A stretch of 64,000 bases of DNA from Alteraquisediminimonas sediminicola (GCF_019740335.1 NZ_JAHXZS010000001.1:372001-436000); one strand, 5' to 3'. Positions 47,618-57,533 are shown, counted from the stretch's first letter. Numbers and translations are program-made. Notes: generated by a model not told the origin, from the sequence alone.

Positions 47618-50603
47618 CGTCACGCCCCAGCCATTCATCAAGCCGCATCAACTGGTCATACTCATCATATGTCCGGCCCTGCCCAAATTCCTTGGCAATA
47701 AACGGTGCATCGCCCAACAGCCAGCGCCGTGCCAGCCCTTCAAACGCCGCGACATGCACCGCCCGCGCCTCTGGCAACGCGTCTTTTTCAAACCATTTGC
47801 CAATATCGATCACATGGCCAAGCGACTTGCCCGCACCACCACGCGCCAGCGACCAATATTCAAGCTTATCGACCTTACCGGGGGCCAGATCCTTGAACCC
47901 GCCTTGTTCCAATATCTCGCCCAACAGGCCCAATTGCAGGCTGTTCCCGGCCACCACCGGCCCCTTGGACATTTTGCCGCTCTTATAATCGACAATCGCA
48001 TACACGATGTTGCCATCCTCATCCGGCAAGCGGTCGATGCGATCCGCCTTGCCGGTCACGATAACGCCCGCAATCCGGCCCTCGCCCTCCGCTTCCGTCG
48101 CGCAAGGCACGCGTCCCTCTTCCCGGTCGGCGATCAATTGCGCCTCCAGCGTTTGCGCGGCCTGCATCAACCGAGGCCGCGCCAGCATCCGAAATACCGG
48201 GTCAATCGCATCATGCGCCAAGGCCCGATCAATCGCCGGTTCCAGCGCCTTGGCCTTGGCCCCGTCCTTTACCCAAAGCTCAAACGCCTCATGAATGATC
48301 GTCCCCATCCAGCGCCGTTCCGCCGGGGCATCCAGCGGATCGAACTTGCGCAATTTCAGGATCGAATAGGCATAAAAGGCATAAGGATCGGCCAAGGCCC
48401 GTTCTGCCGCCGTCACCGATAATTTGCCGGGACGCGCCGCCAGCGGCGGTTGCGGGCGGGGTTGGCGCGCGCGCGGGGTGACGTCAAGACGGCGATCCAG
48501 CCCATGCGCCCAAGCCGCCAGATGTTTATCCTCGCGCAAGCCCCCGGTCATCGCCTCCAGCCGCCGCCAAAAACGCGACGCGAGCATCGGACTGCGCCCC
48601 TGCCTGCGCGCGCGGGTCAGCAAGATCCGCCGCGCCCCCAATGCCGTTGCAAAATCATGGGCGGCAAGGCCGATGCGAAACTCGGTCGATGGCAGGCCAA
48701 TCGCGCGACGAATACCGGGCGACAGCCACGGATCGGGCGTCGGCACGGCAGGCCAACTCCCCTCATTCAACCCACCAAGGATCATCAGGTCCGCCCGCTG
48801 CAACCGCGCCTCCAACAGACCCCAGATAAACACCCGTGGATGGCCATGATCGGCAGGCCGGATCGCGACATCGCCCAGCCACATCACCAGCAAGGTCCGC
48901 GCATCGGCAATCTCGACCGATATGTCATTGTCCGCGAGATAGGCCCGCAGCCGCGTGATCTCATCCCCCAATCGCCGCCCGACCGGCCCGGCCCAAAGCA
49001 GCTCCCCGGTCAATGCGCTGCCCAGCGCCACCAGATGCTGAAGCAAATCGCAAAAACTGACCTGCGCCTTATGGTGCATCAATGCAGATGCAGGGGTGAG
49101 CATCGGCACCAGCTCATCCTGCCACCAATCCCGGATCAACACCTCATCATCGACCCGCAGATGACGTTTGCGCGCGCTGTCGATCCGGTCATCCAGCGCG
49201 GGCAAGATGCCGCCCAGCCCCGGTGCAGGTCGCGGCCCGCGCAACATCTTGTCCAGCCCGCGCACACGATCCAGCCAGATCTGGCGACGTTCGCCCTTCA
49301 TCGCCAGCGGGTGCTGCAACACGCTCACCAACGGCACCGGCGCACATCGCGTTTCCAGCAATTCAACCAGCCCAAGCAACAACGCGCCCTGCACCGTATC
49401 GGCCAAAGGCACGCCCGCGCTATCGTCCACCTCCACATCCCAACGGCGCAAATGCGCGGTCACGCGCTGCGCCAGAATGCGGTCCGGCGTCACCAACGCG
49501 ACCGTGCGGCGCGGCGTTTCAAGCTGATGGCGGATCGCAATCGCAATCAACTGCGCCTCATCCCCGCCATGCGCCAGTTCATGCGCGTGAATGCCGGTAA
49601 GCGCGAGTGCGGACTGATCCAGATCGCTCCACGCGGTCGTGAGCGGCGGCGGCAGCATGACCTGCGCGATCATCCGATCCCGGCCCTCATCGCTATCGAG
49701 CAAGCCCGGATAAGGCCAAACCTCCACCTCACCCCGGCCCACGCCCATGCGATCAAGCAGGCGCTTGAGATGATATTGCGGATGGCTTTCCTGCGGTCGT
49801 TTGGGCCGTTCGCCCGCCTCGGTCGCCGGAAACGGGCCAAGCGCCGTCCAATCGACAGGGTCCATCTCCAGATCGAGCGCAGGCAAGATCACCCCACCTT
49901 GGGGCAGGCGGCTAATCGTGCGTAACAGCCCCGCAATCGCAGGGGCCGAGGTCGTAATCCCGGCGGCGATGATAAAGCTCGCACTTGGTGGGTTCACCCG
50001 CCATTGATCGGTAATCGCATGAAGTTGCAAATTGCGCCGCGCGGTCGCGTCGATCAGGCCCCGGCTCGCGAGATAGGCGGGCCAGACATGCAACAACACA
50101 TCAAGCTGACCCAAGGTTTCCTGCCAATGCCCGGCGAGCGACATGCCGGGATCGAGCGTGGCCAGCGCATCCACGCCCAATTCCTCGACCTGCATCTGAT
50201 CGATCAACTGGCCCAAGGACCGCGCAAGGCGAAAGCGTTCGGCCACCGAAATACCGGGCCGCGCCTTGCCAACCATTTCCGCCAGCACGAACAAACGCTC
50301 CAACGGCTGAATCGCAGGCGGCAGCGCCTCACCCTCCAGCGGATCGAAATGCACGCCCAGCCGCTCATCCAGCGCCTCATCACCGATCACGATCATCCGG
50401 GGCAGCAACGCCCCCTTGCCGGTCACGCGGATAAAGCCGTCGGTCACCGCTTTCACTGCGCGGCTATTCGGCAGGATCAACAGGCCGCGCGCCAGCCCCA
50501 AGGCATCATCGCCATGACGTTCCAATAATCCCCGCGCCAAGGCGTCGGCAAAGCTGCGATGCGCCGGGATTGTCCAGACCGATGGATGCACAGCATCAGC
50601 CAT
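47610..50603 (-). CDS. addB: AddB subunit of the double-strand break repair complex
   Basis: 997 residues. The inactivated helicase-like N-terminal part has no Walker A; the C-terminal RecB-like nuclease contains IVDYKSGKMSKG. At the place where Bacillus-type AddB has the iron-sulfur motif CPYxF, this protein has DPYAFYAY, and no cysteine triplet follows the nuclease, so the cluster is missing. Its start overlaps the murU stop by eight bases, and its stop overlaps addA by eight. Confidence 0.93.
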   Translation of the reverse strand: MADAVHPSVWTIPAHRSFADALARGLLERHGDDALGLARGLLILPNSRAVKAVTDGFIRVTGKGALLPRMIVIGDEALDERLGVHFDPLEGEALPPAIQPLERLFVLAEMVGKARPGISVAERFRLARSLGQLIDQMQVEELGVDALATLDPGMSLAGHWQETLGQLDVLLHVWPAYLASRGLIDATARRNLQLHAITDQWRVNPPSASFIIAAGITTSAPAIAGLLRTISRLPQGGVILPALDLEMDPVDWTALGPFPATEAGERPKRPQESHPQYHLKRLLDRMGVGRGEVEVWPYPGLLDSDEGRDRMIAQVMLPPPLTTAWSDLDQSALALTGIHAHELAHGGDEAQLIAIAIRHQLETPRRTVALVTPDRILAQRVTAHLRRWDVEVDDSAGVPLADTVQGALLLGLVELLETRCAPVPLVSVLQHPLAMKGERRQIWLDRVRGLDKMLRGPRPAPGLGGILPALDDRIDSARKRHLRVDDEVLIRDWWQDELVPMLTPASALMHHKAQVSFCDLLQHLVALGSALTGELLWAGPVGRRLGDEITRLRAYLADNDISVEIADARTLLVMWLGDVAIRPADHGHPRVFIWGLLEARLQRADLMILGGLNEGSWPAVPTPDPWLSPGIRRAIGLPSTEFRIGLAAHDFATALGARRILLTRARRQGRSPMLASRFWRRLEAMTGGLREDKHLAAWAHGLDRRLDVTPRARQPRPQPPLAARPGKLSVTAAERALADPYAFYAYSILKLRKFDPLDAPAERRWMGTIIHEAFELWVKDGAKAKALEPAIDRALAHDAIDPVFRMLARPRLMQAAQTLEAQLIADREEGRVPCATEAEGEGRIAGVIVTGKADRIDRLPDEDGNIVYAIVDYKSGKMSKGPVVAGNSLQLGLLGEILEQGGFKDLAPGKVDKLEYWSLARGGAGKSLGHVIDIGKWFEKDALPEARAVHVAAFEGLARRWLLGDAPFIAKEFGQGRTYDEYDQLMRLDEWLGRDDA

Positions 50604-51333
50604 GCCCTAGCCCAAGCATCGATTCCACCACAGGAATGGCCTTGGGCGTGCCGACATCGAACCACAGGCCTTGATGGGTCACGCCGAAACAACGCCCCGC
50701 CTCAATCGCGCGGTTCCAGAATAAATTGGTCGAAAACGGGCCTTCGGGCGCATCGACCAACAGTCTTTTCGACAATAATTGAATGCCGGTAAACACAAAG
50801 GGCGCGACCTTGGAGGGCGCGCGACGCGATACCCGGCCCCAGCCATCCAGCTGGAAATCGCCAATGCCATTATGGCATTCCGCCCGCGCCAATGGCACGA
50901 GCAACAACAACGCATCCATCCGCGCATCGTCCCAATGCCGGGCCAGCAATTCAAAACTGTTGGCCGGACCATCGACCCAGAGATTATCGCTGTTGATGCA
51001 GAAAAACGGATCGCCATCGATCAGCGGCAGCGCATGGATCAACCCGCCGCCCGTCTCCAGCAATTGCGCGCGCTCATCCGACACCCGAATATCGAGATCA
51101 CGCGCATTATTACGCAAATGCGCCTCCAGCGCATCGGCCATATAATGGACATTGACCACGACCTTATGGATACCGGCTGCGCGCAAGCGATCAAGGCAAT
51201 GATCGAGCAAAGTCCGCCCCGCGACCTCCACCAATGGCTTTGGCCGGGTGGCGGTCAACGGGCGCATCCGTTTGCCAAGGCCCGCCGCCATGATCATCGC
51301 CGTTTCCGGCATATTGACGACCGCCTGTGTCAT
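50596..51333 (-). CDS. murU: N-acetylmuramate-1-phosphate uridylyltransferase (MurU type)
   Basis: 245 residues from the ATG at 51333. The nucleotidyltransferase signature AMIMAAGLGKRMRPLTATRPKPLVEV starts the protein; CINSDNLWVDG carries the metal-binding Asp. The neighbouring kinase gene and the tsaE-amgK-murU order identify it as the recycling enzyme that makes UDP-MurNAc without de novo synthesis. A mannose-1-phosphate guanylyltransferase role was considered, but the neighbourhood favours MurU. It overlaps amgK by ATGA. Confidence 0.82.
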   Translation of the reverse strand: MTQAVVNMPETAMIMAAGLGKRMRPLTATRPKPLVEVAGRTLLDHCLDRLRAAGIHKVVVNVHYMADALEAHLRNNARDLDIRVSDERAQLLETGGGLIHALPLIDGDPFFCINSDNLWVDGPANSFELLARHWDDARMDALLLLVPLARAECHNGIGDFQLDGWGRVSRRAPSKVAPFVFTGIQLLSKRLLVDAPEGPFSTNLFWNRAIEAGRCFGVTHQGLWFDVGTPKAIPVVESMLGLGHG

Positions 51334-52331
51334 GCCGCGACATGCTCCTGCCAATAGGCCGCACGCGCCGCCTCCGGCACATAGAGATCGAACCACGCCT
51401 TCACTGGCGCAAGCGCCGGATGGGCAAGGTCGCGTTCGAGATAGGCCCAGACGCGCGGCTGGAAGCTCAGATAATGCGGCTTGCCATCGCGCTTCCACAA
51501 CCGGGTAAAAATGCCGAGAATCTTGGTATTCCGTTGCGCGCCCAACACGGCATAATGGGCGCGAAACGCCGCCTCATCCGCGATGTTATTGGCGGCGATA
51601 TACCGCGCAAGCATCGCCTCTTCCAACGCAGGCAATACATCGCGCCGCGCATCTTTCAACAAGGACACCAGATCATAAGCCCGATGGCCCGCGAGCGCGT
51701 CCTGAAAATCGAGCAGGCCCAATTGCCGCAAGCCGGGCCGATCGAGCAGGATCATATTTTCCGCATGATAATCCCGCAGCACCAAGGTCCGCTCCGCCAA
51801 CGCCACGGCCTCCACCTCGGCCCAGCACGTCCGCCACGCCGCCTCAAACGCGGCCGCATCAACCGCAAGCCCGGTGGCAGGCGCATAATATTCGGGAAAC
51901 AGATTAACCTCGCGCAACATCACCGCATCATCATAAGGCGCGACATCTTTGGGCGCTGGCGCTGCCGCCAATGCCCCCAGCAGATCACAGGCGACCTCAT
52001 AAATCCCGGTTTCGCTCGTTGGTGTTTGATCGATCACCGGGCGCACCAGCCGATCACCGAAATCCTCCAGCAGGACCAAACCATGATCAAGATCGACGCC
52101 CAGAATTTCCGGCGCGGAAAAACCGCGTTCCCGCAACACATTCGCAATCGCGATAAACGGGCGCGGGTCTTCATGCGGCGGCGGGGCATCCATCAACACC
52201 GCCACCCTTTCGCCCAGATGCACCCGGAAATAGCGGCGGAACGACGCATCCCCGGCAAGCGGGCGGATCTCCGCCCCTCCCCAGCCTAATGAGGCAAGAA
52301 ATTGCGGGGCTGTATCGGGCGGTATCATCAT
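51330..52331 (-). CDS. amgK: Anomeric MurNAc/GlcNAc kinase (AmgK type)
   Basis: About 333 residues. The aminoglycoside-phosphotransferase fold has GDASFRRYFRV, the catalytic loop VLRDYHAENMILLD and the metal motif LLDFQDALAGHRAYDLVSLL. Next to MurU it should phosphorylate N-acetylmuramate from cell-wall turnover. The ATG at 52331 overlaps the tsaE stop by ATGA; ATGs at 52340 and 52352 are alternatives. The pathway typically bypasses fosfomycin-sensitive MurA, known from pseudomonads. Confidence 0.83.
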   Translation of the reverse strand: MMIPPDTAPQFLASLGWGGAEIRPLAGDASFRRYFRVHLGERVAVLMDAPPPHEDPRPFIAIANVLRERGFSAPEILGVDLDHGLVLLEDFGDRLVRPVIDQTPTSETGIYEVACDLLGALAAAPAPKDVAPYDDAVMLREVNLFPEYYAPATGLAVDAAAFEAAWRTCWAEVEAVALAERTLVLRDYHAENMILLDRPGLRQLGLLDFQDALAGHRAYDLVSLLKDARRDVLPALEEAMLARYIAANNIADEAAFRAHYAVLGAQRNTKILGIFTRLWKRDGKPHYLSFQPRVWAYLERDLAHPALAPVKAWFDLYVPEAARAAYWQEHVAA

Positions 52332-52786
52332 GCTGGCCATCGTCCTTCCCAAGCGGGCGGGCAGGTCGCTGTCAAGACACGCGCATCCGGCCCCTCATTT
52401 TCAATCCTGAGGCAGAGCGCATCGCGCCACAGCCAATCGCCCATCCGTTCCGGCCATTCGATCAGCATCACCGATCCAAAGCGCAGTTCATCAAGGCCCA
52501 ATTCCTCCAGCTCATCGCGATCTTCGATCCGATAGAGATCGACATGCCAGACCGGCAGGCGGACATCCGGCATGTCATAGCCGAGCATGATCGGAAAGGT
52601 CGGGCTGGCGACATCGCCGTCCCAACCAAGTCCCTGCAATATCCCGCGCACCAGCGTCGTCTTGCCCGCGCCCAAATCACCATAAAAAGCAATCGCATCA
52701 TCGGGTTTTAACACTCGGCCAATGCGCGCACCAAAGGCCATCATCGCCTCCGGCCCCGCCAATCGGACAGTCTGTGCCACGCTCAT
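52328..52786 (-). CDS. tsaE: tRNA threonylcarbamoyladenosine biosynthesis ATPase TsaE
   Basis: 152 residues from the ATG at 52786. Walker A is GDLGAGKTT (36-44), followed by SPTFPIMLGY and HVDLYRIED, and LIEWPERMGDWL near the C-terminus, all typical of TsaE/YjeE. It acts with TsaB and TsaD to form t6A37 in tRNA. The start overlaps the stop of the kinase gene by ATGA. Confidence 0.94.
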   Translation of the reverse strand: MSVAQTVRLAGPEAMMAFGARIGRVLKPDDAIAFYGDLGAGKTTLVRGILQGLGWDGDVASPTFPIMLGYDMPDVRLPVWHVDLYRIEDRDELEELGLDELRFGSVMLIEWPERMGDWLWRDALCLRIENEGPDARVLTATCPPAWEGRWPA

Positions 52787-55149
52787 ATGCTCGATCCACG
52801 CGGCAGGGTAATGGTGACACATGTCCCCTCGCCCACTTCCGACAGCAGTTCCAGATGCCCGCCATGCGCCTCGACGAAATGCTTGACCAAGGGCAATCCA
52901 AGCCCCGCCGCCGTGCCGCCGCCATGTAGGGCATTACGCGCGCGATAAAAGCGGTCGAACACATGTTCATGCTCTTCGAGCGCAATACCGGGGCCATTGT
53001 CAGACACCACAATCCGCGCCTGTGCCGCATCGCCATCGACATGCAGCAGGATGCGGCCATGTGCTTGGGTATATTGGATCGCATTACGCAACAGATGATC
53101 GACGCATTGCCTGATCCGCCGCCGATCACCGCGCACCGATCCGCTCCCCGGCAGAATCTCGATAACGAAATCCTGTCCGCGCTCCGCCGCTTCCGTGCGA
53201 TGCTGGCCGACCAACTGCCCGACAAGGCCGGGAATATTCACCTCTTCCATCGACAAGGGCAGATTGCCCGCATCGCCTTGGGTAAGGTCCAGCACATCAT
53301 CGATCAATGCGCCAAGCTTGGCCGCCGCCTCGGTAATCGCCAGCGCATAATCATGGGCCGCAGGCGGGAGATCGCCCGCAAGGCCGCTCGCCAGCATTTC
53401 CGAGAAACCGCTGATGCTGGTGAGCGGGGTCCGCAATTCATAGCTGATATTGGACATAAAGGCGGTCTTGATCCGGTCCGCCTCTTCCAATGTCGCGGTG
53501 CGCTCCATCAATGTCTGTTCGGCGGCGCGGCTGGCCGTCACATCGAGCAAGGTAAACAGCGCATTGCCATCGGGCAACGGCACGGCGGCGCATTCGAAAT
53601 GACGGCCATCCGCCATCGCAATCCGCCCGCTCTTATGTCGCCGATCCGAAATCGCACTGCGGATCAATTCGCGCACATCGCTCGCGCGTTCCGGGTCGGC
53701 AAGATGCGGCGCGATCCGGCGGGCGAGATGATCGATGCGCGGATGATCGGCGAGTTCTTCCTCCTCCATCCCCCATGCCTCGCGGAAGCGATTGTTCCAC
53801 AGATGCAACCGCCCATCCGCCGCAAACACGCCGACGGATTCGAACAAATTATCAAATGTCGCCGTCCGCACCTGCAACAAGGTATCGCGCGCGCTCGCCA
53901 ATTGGGCATGCTCGGTCCGGTCTTCAAAAATCAGCAGCAAACCGCCATCAGGCAAGGGCTGGGCCACAACGCGCAAATGGGTGCCATCCGGCAGCAGCCA
54001 GCCCTCTTCATTGGCCGAACCCGCAATCTGGAACCAGTCGCGCCGTTCCGCCTTCCACGCCGGAAAATCGCGCACCTGCGGCAAACGGTCGGTCTCGCGC
54101 ATCTTTTCCAACACGCGATCAAAGGCGGGATGTTCGGCCAGCCAATCGGGACGCAGGTTGAAAATCCGCTGCATCGGCTGATTGGTAAAGCGCAAGGCCT
54201 GATCCGGCCCGAATTGCGCCACGCCCGCCGACAATCGATCGAGCATCGCCCGCTGTGCGCCCGCAAAGCGCGATAAATCCGCCCGCGCCATTTCGACATC
54301 GGTGACATCCAGCGCAAAGGCCGCCACCCCGGCTGGTCCCAATGGCACATGCGCGATCTTCAACGAACGGCGCTGGCCGCCGATGGTCGCGACCGCCGGT
54401 TGATAACGCACGACGTTCATTTCCTGCGCCTCGCGCGCAATCGCCAGCGGATCGGTGCGGCTCGCTTTATCGACCAGTTCCACATCGCGGGAAATCACAT
54501 CGGCGGCATCCCGCGCCTCCACCGCGCGGACATAAGCGGTATTGACCAAGGTCAGCTTCAACGCCTGATTGCGATGCCAGATCGGGAATGGCGCGGCCTC
54601 GATCAGGCTCGACAGCGCCTCCAGCGCGTCTGCCCGCTCGTTCGATTCCTTTTCCAGCCAATGGCGTTCCAAAGCCTGTGTCGTTTCATCGAAACACCAC
54701 AATATCAACGTCCCCGCCCCGCCCTGCGCAAATGGTGCTGGCCCGGCCTCGACCCGCAACACACGCTCCCCGCCCTGCACATATAAGGGCAGCGAAAAAC
54801 GCTTGCCGCTGCGCGCGGCGGCGGCAGTCTCGCTCATCAACTGGGCAAGTGATTCATCCGTCAGGCCCAAGGTGCCGCGCTGGCATTCAGACAGGGTCGT
54901 AGGTGCGCGTTCCAGCCCAAGCCATTGGACAAAACGATGCCCCCCCGTCAATTCGCCATTGGGTTTCAGCACCAGCAGTGCCACGGGGCTTGCATCAAGC
55001 AATTGCGCCACGCGATCATGTTCGCCCAGTAAATGCGCCTGTTGATGCAGCACGCGTCCGGCCCGGATCGTCAACCACGCCGCCAGCATCATCCACAGCA
55101 TCATGGCCATGGCGATCAAAAAAGCAGCGGTCGGATAAATCGTGATCAT
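52783..55149 (-). CDS. divL: DivL-type cell-cycle pseudo-histidine kinase with PAS domains
   Basis: 788 residues: one N-terminal membrane helix (about 5-28), several PAS-like regions (about 50-530), a dimerisation helix and a full ATPase domain. The H-box reads SNISYELRTPLTSI, with Tyr570 where kinases have the phosphorylated His. N-box LLRNAIQYT, DNGPGIA, FDRFYRA and GGTAAGLGLPLVKHF are intact. A Tyr there, the length and the tsaE neighbour match DivL of Caulobacter, which controls CckA-CtrA through DivK. No response regulator gene is adjacent. Confidence 0.87.
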   Translation of the reverse strand: MITIYPTAAFLIAMAMMLWMMLAAWLTIRAGRVLHQQAHLLGEHDRVAQLLDASPVALLVLKPNGELTGGHRFVQWLGLERAPTTLSECQRGTLGLTDESLAQLMSETAAAARSGKRFSLPLYVQGGERVLRVEAGPAPFAQGGAGTLILWCFDETTQALERHWLEKESNERADALEALSSLIEAAPFPIWHRNQALKLTLVNTAYVRAVEARDAADVISRDVELVDKASRTDPLAIAREAQEMNVVRYQPAVATIGGQRRSLKIAHVPLGPAGVAAFALDVTDVEMARADLSRFAGAQRAMLDRLSAGVAQFGPDQALRFTNQPMQRIFNLRPDWLAEHPAFDRVLEKMRETDRLPQVRDFPAWKAERRDWFQIAGSANEEGWLLPDGTHLRVVAQPLPDGGLLLIFEDRTEHAQLASARDTLLQVRTATFDNLFESVGVFAADGRLHLWNNRFREAWGMEEEELADHPRIDHLARRIAPHLADPERASDVRELIRSAISDRRHKSGRIAMADGRHFECAAVPLPDGNALFTLLDVTASRAAEQTLMERTATLEEADRIKTAFMSNISYELRTPLTSISGFSEMLASGLAGDLPPAAHDYALAITEAAAKLGALIDDVLDLTQGDAGNLPLSMEEVNIPGLVGQLVGQHRTEAAERGQDFVIEILPGSGSVRGDRRRIRQCVDHLLRNAIQYTQAHGRILLHVDGDAAQARIVVSDNGPGIALEEHEHVFDRFYRARNALHGGGTAAGLGLPLVKHFVEAHGGHLELLSEVGEGTCVTITLPRGSSI

Positions 55150-55247
55150 CGGGTGATGAGCGGTCCTATGGTATCTGCATGAAAAGTCATTGCGCCACTC
55201 CTATCCACTCGCCAGTGAAAGCGGAAGCGTGGACATGATCTGCGCAC

Positions 55248-55282
55248 AAAAAAAGAGGCGGCACGCGCGCACCGCCTCTTTT
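55248..55282 (-). terminator. Intrinsic terminator after the OmpA-like lipoprotein gene
   Basis: AAAAGAGGCGG (55251-55261) pairs with CCGCCTCTTTT (55272-55282). On the minus strand the stem is followed by a T run (from AAAAAAA at 55248-55254). It lies 33 bases downstream of the lipoprotein stop and separates it from the divL cluster. Confidence 0.88.
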
Positions 55283-55315
55283 CCTGAAAATCAGCTTTAA
55301 CCGGTTGTTACCCGA

Positions 55316-55987
55316 TCAATTGCCTTCGCGGATCGGCACCAGCTTGATCTCGACGCGGCGATTTGCCTGACGTCCGATCTCGGTGTCGTTGCTCGCCACC
55401 GGTTGGGACGAGCCAAAGCCCTGCACCCCGATGCGCGCCGAATTCACGCCACGCAGCGTCAGATAATTGCTGACCGACTGGGCGCGATTCTTCGACAAGG
55501 GAATGTTGATCGCATCATTGCCGGTGGAATCGGTATGGCCGTACACATCGACAAAGGTCTTTTCATATTGGACCAAGGTCTGCGCCACCTTGTCGAGCGT
55601 CACGTTGAACGCCGGGTTGATCGCATAGCTGTTGGTGTCAAAGGTAATGCCCGATGGCATGACAAGCTTGATGTCATCGCCCTCACGCACCACATCGACC
55701 CCGGTGCCTGCAGTCTCTTCGCGCAGCTTCTTTTCCTGCTGATCCATATAATTGCCGATAGCCGCGCCCGCGAGCGCGCCAATGCCCGCGCCCACAATCT
55801 TTTCGGTCCGGTCATGCTTGCCGCCGACAACATCGCCAAGCAGATAACCGCCAAGCGCACCGCCAATCGCGCCGATCCCCGCCTTGGAGATGCGCTTGTT
55901 CCCGGTCTCCGGGTTGGTCGTGCAGGCGGCACTCGCCAGCAAGCTCATGATTACTGCGGCAGTTCCAAGCTTCTGTAAGTTCTTCAT
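55316..55987 (-). CDS. OmpA-family lipoprotein
   Basis: 223 residues from the ATG at 55987, with AGGAGGG at ideal distance. Lipobox LLASAAC with Cys22, two glycine-zipper stretches (GAIGGALGGYLLG and GAGIGALAGAAIG), then an OmpA C-terminal domain (about 115-220) with VDVYGHTDSTGNDAINIPLS and the GRQANRRVEI end that bind peptidoglycan. It is probably an outer-membrane lipoprotein tying the envelope to the wall, similar in layout to YiaD. A terminator flanks it on each side. Confidence 0.93.
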   Translation of the reverse strand: MKNLQKLGTAAVIMSLLASAACTTNPETGNKRISKAGIGAIGGALGGYLLGDVVGGKHDRTEKIVGAGIGALAGAAIGNYMDQQEKKLREETAGTGVDVVREGDDIKLVMPSGITFDTNSYAINPAFNVTLDKVAQTLVQYEKTFVDVYGHTDSTGNDAINIPLSKNRAQSVSNYLTLRGVNSARIGVQGFGSSQPVASNDTEIGRQANRRVEIKLVPIREGN

Positions 55988-56061
55988 CTTCGCCCTCCTG
56001 TAAGTGCAACTTTGTCCCTGATACGCATAAAGGCCCTCTTGGATGAAGCGGGGATGAACAT

Positions 56062-56093
56062 AAAAAAGGGGCGGCATCGCTGCCACCCCTTTT
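56062..56093 (-). terminator. Intrinsic terminator after ahcY
   Basis: AAAAGGGG and CCCCTTTT arms (56064-56071 region with 56086-56093) enclose an inner GGCA/TGCC stem. Read on the minus strand it ends in CCCCTTTTTT. It lies between ahcY (stop at 56142) and the start of the lipoprotein gene. Confidence 0.88.
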
Positions 56094-56141
56094 GAACTCG
56101 ACTATCTATCTCATCAGCCCGGTAAAAGCCGACAAAATATA

Positions 56142-57533
56142 TCAATAACGATAATGATCCGGCTTGAACGGGCCTTCGCTCGACACGCCGATATAGGCGG
56201 CCTGCTTTGGCGTCAGCGTCGTCAACTTCACGCCCAGCTTATCAAGGTGAAGCGCCGCGACCTTTTCATCGAGATGCTTCGGCAGGACATAGACTTCATT
56301 CTTGTACTGCGCCGCCTTGGTGAACAATTCGATCTGCGCCAGCACCTGATTGGTGAAGCTCGACGACATCACGAACGACGGGTGGCCGGTGGCGCAACCA
56401 AGGTTCACCAGACGCCCCTTGGCGAGGATGATGATCTGCTTGCCATCCGGGAATTCGACAAGGTCCGTACCCGGCTTCACTTCGGTCCATTTGTAATTGG
56501 ACAAAGCCGCAATCTGGATTTCGCTATCGAAGTGACCGATGTTGCAGACGATCGACATCGGCTTCATCGCCTTCATATGATCGGCGGTGATGACGTCTTC
56601 ATTGCCGGTCGCGGTGACGAAGATGTCCGAACGGGTGACGGCTTCTTCCATCGTCACGACTTCATAGCCTTCCATCGCCGCCTGCAACGCGCAGATCGGA
56701 TCGACTTCGGTCACCATCACGCGTGCGCCGCCCTGACGCAGCGACGCCGCCGAACCCTTGCCGACATCGCCGAAACCGGCAACGCAAGCGACCTTACCGG
56801 CCAGCATCACATCGGTCGCGCGACGGATCGCATCGACGAGCGATTCCTTGCAGCCATAAAGATTGTCGAACTTCGACTTGGTGACCGAGTCATTGACGTT
56901 GATCGCCGGGAACGGCAGCTTGCCGTCCTTGGCAATCTGATACAGGCGATGCACGCCGGTCGTCGTTTCTTCCGAAACGCCCTTGATCGCGTTGACGGTG
57001 CGCGAGAGATAGCCCGGCTTGTCCTTCAAAAATGCCTTGAGCGCGCGCTGGAATTCGACTTCTTCTTCATTGCCCGGCTCGCCCAGCGTATCGCCTGCTT
57101 CCAGACGCGCGCCCCAAAGTGCGAACATGGTGGCATCGCCGCCATCGTCGAGGATCATGTTGCAGGTCTGGTCATTGCCCCAATCGAAGATGCGGCCCAC
57201 ATAATCCCAATAATCAGCGAGGGTTTCGCCCTTCACCGCGAACACCGGCACGCCGCTTGCAGCAATCGCCGCCGCCGCATGATCCTGGGTCGAGAAAATA
57301 TTGCAGGTCGCCCAACGCACATCCGCACCTAGCGCGACGAGCGTTTCAATCAACACAGCCGTCTGGATCGTCATGTGCAGCGAACCGGTGATGCGCGCGC
57401 CCTTCAGCGGCTTGGATGCGCCATATTCCGCACGCAGCGCCATCAGGCCCGGCATTTCCGTTTCGGCAATCGCGATTTCCGCGCGGCCAAAATTCGCCAA
57501 ACCGATATCGGCAATCACATAATCATGGGACAC
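56142..57533 (-). CDS. ahcY: Adenosylhomocysteinase
   Basis: 463 residues. NAD site [20 protein letters not shown]; substrate and catalytic residues in [34 protein letters not shown] and [22 protein letters not shown]-terminus FKPDHYRY. It splits S-adenosylhomocysteine into adenosine and homocysteine, sustaining methylation. The start is a GTG (reads [11 protein letters not shown]) with AGGAGATTCTC before it. A perfect 20-bp palindrome and three small hairpins lie upstream. Confidence 0.97.
   Translation of the reverse strand: MSHDYVIADIGLANFGRAEIAIAETEMPGLMALRAEYGASKPLKGARITGSLHMTIQTAVLIETLVALGADVRWATCNIFSTQDHAAAAIAASGVPVFAVKGETLADYWDYVGRIFDWGNDQTCNMILDDGGDATMFALWGARLEAGDTLGEPGNEEEVEFQRALKAFLKDKPGYLSRTVNAIKGVSEETTTGVHRLYQIAKDGKLPFPAINVNDSVTKSKFDNLYGCKESLVDAIRRATDVMLAGKVACVAGFGDVGKGSAASLRQGGARVMVTEVDPICALQAAMEGYEVVTMEEAVTRSDIFVTATGNEDVITADHMKAMKPMSIVCNIGHFDSEIQIAALSNYKWTEVKPGTDLVEFPDGKQIIILAKGRLVNLGCATGHPSFVMSSSFTNQVLAQIELFTKAAQYKNEVYVLPKHLDEKVAALHLDKLGVKLTTLTPKQAAYIGVSSEGPFKPDHYRY

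Noticed and set aside
48450-49925. A 491-codon plus-strand frame opposite addB
   Set aside because: Rich in Arg, His, Gln and Pro with no domain; a mirror of addB codon usage.
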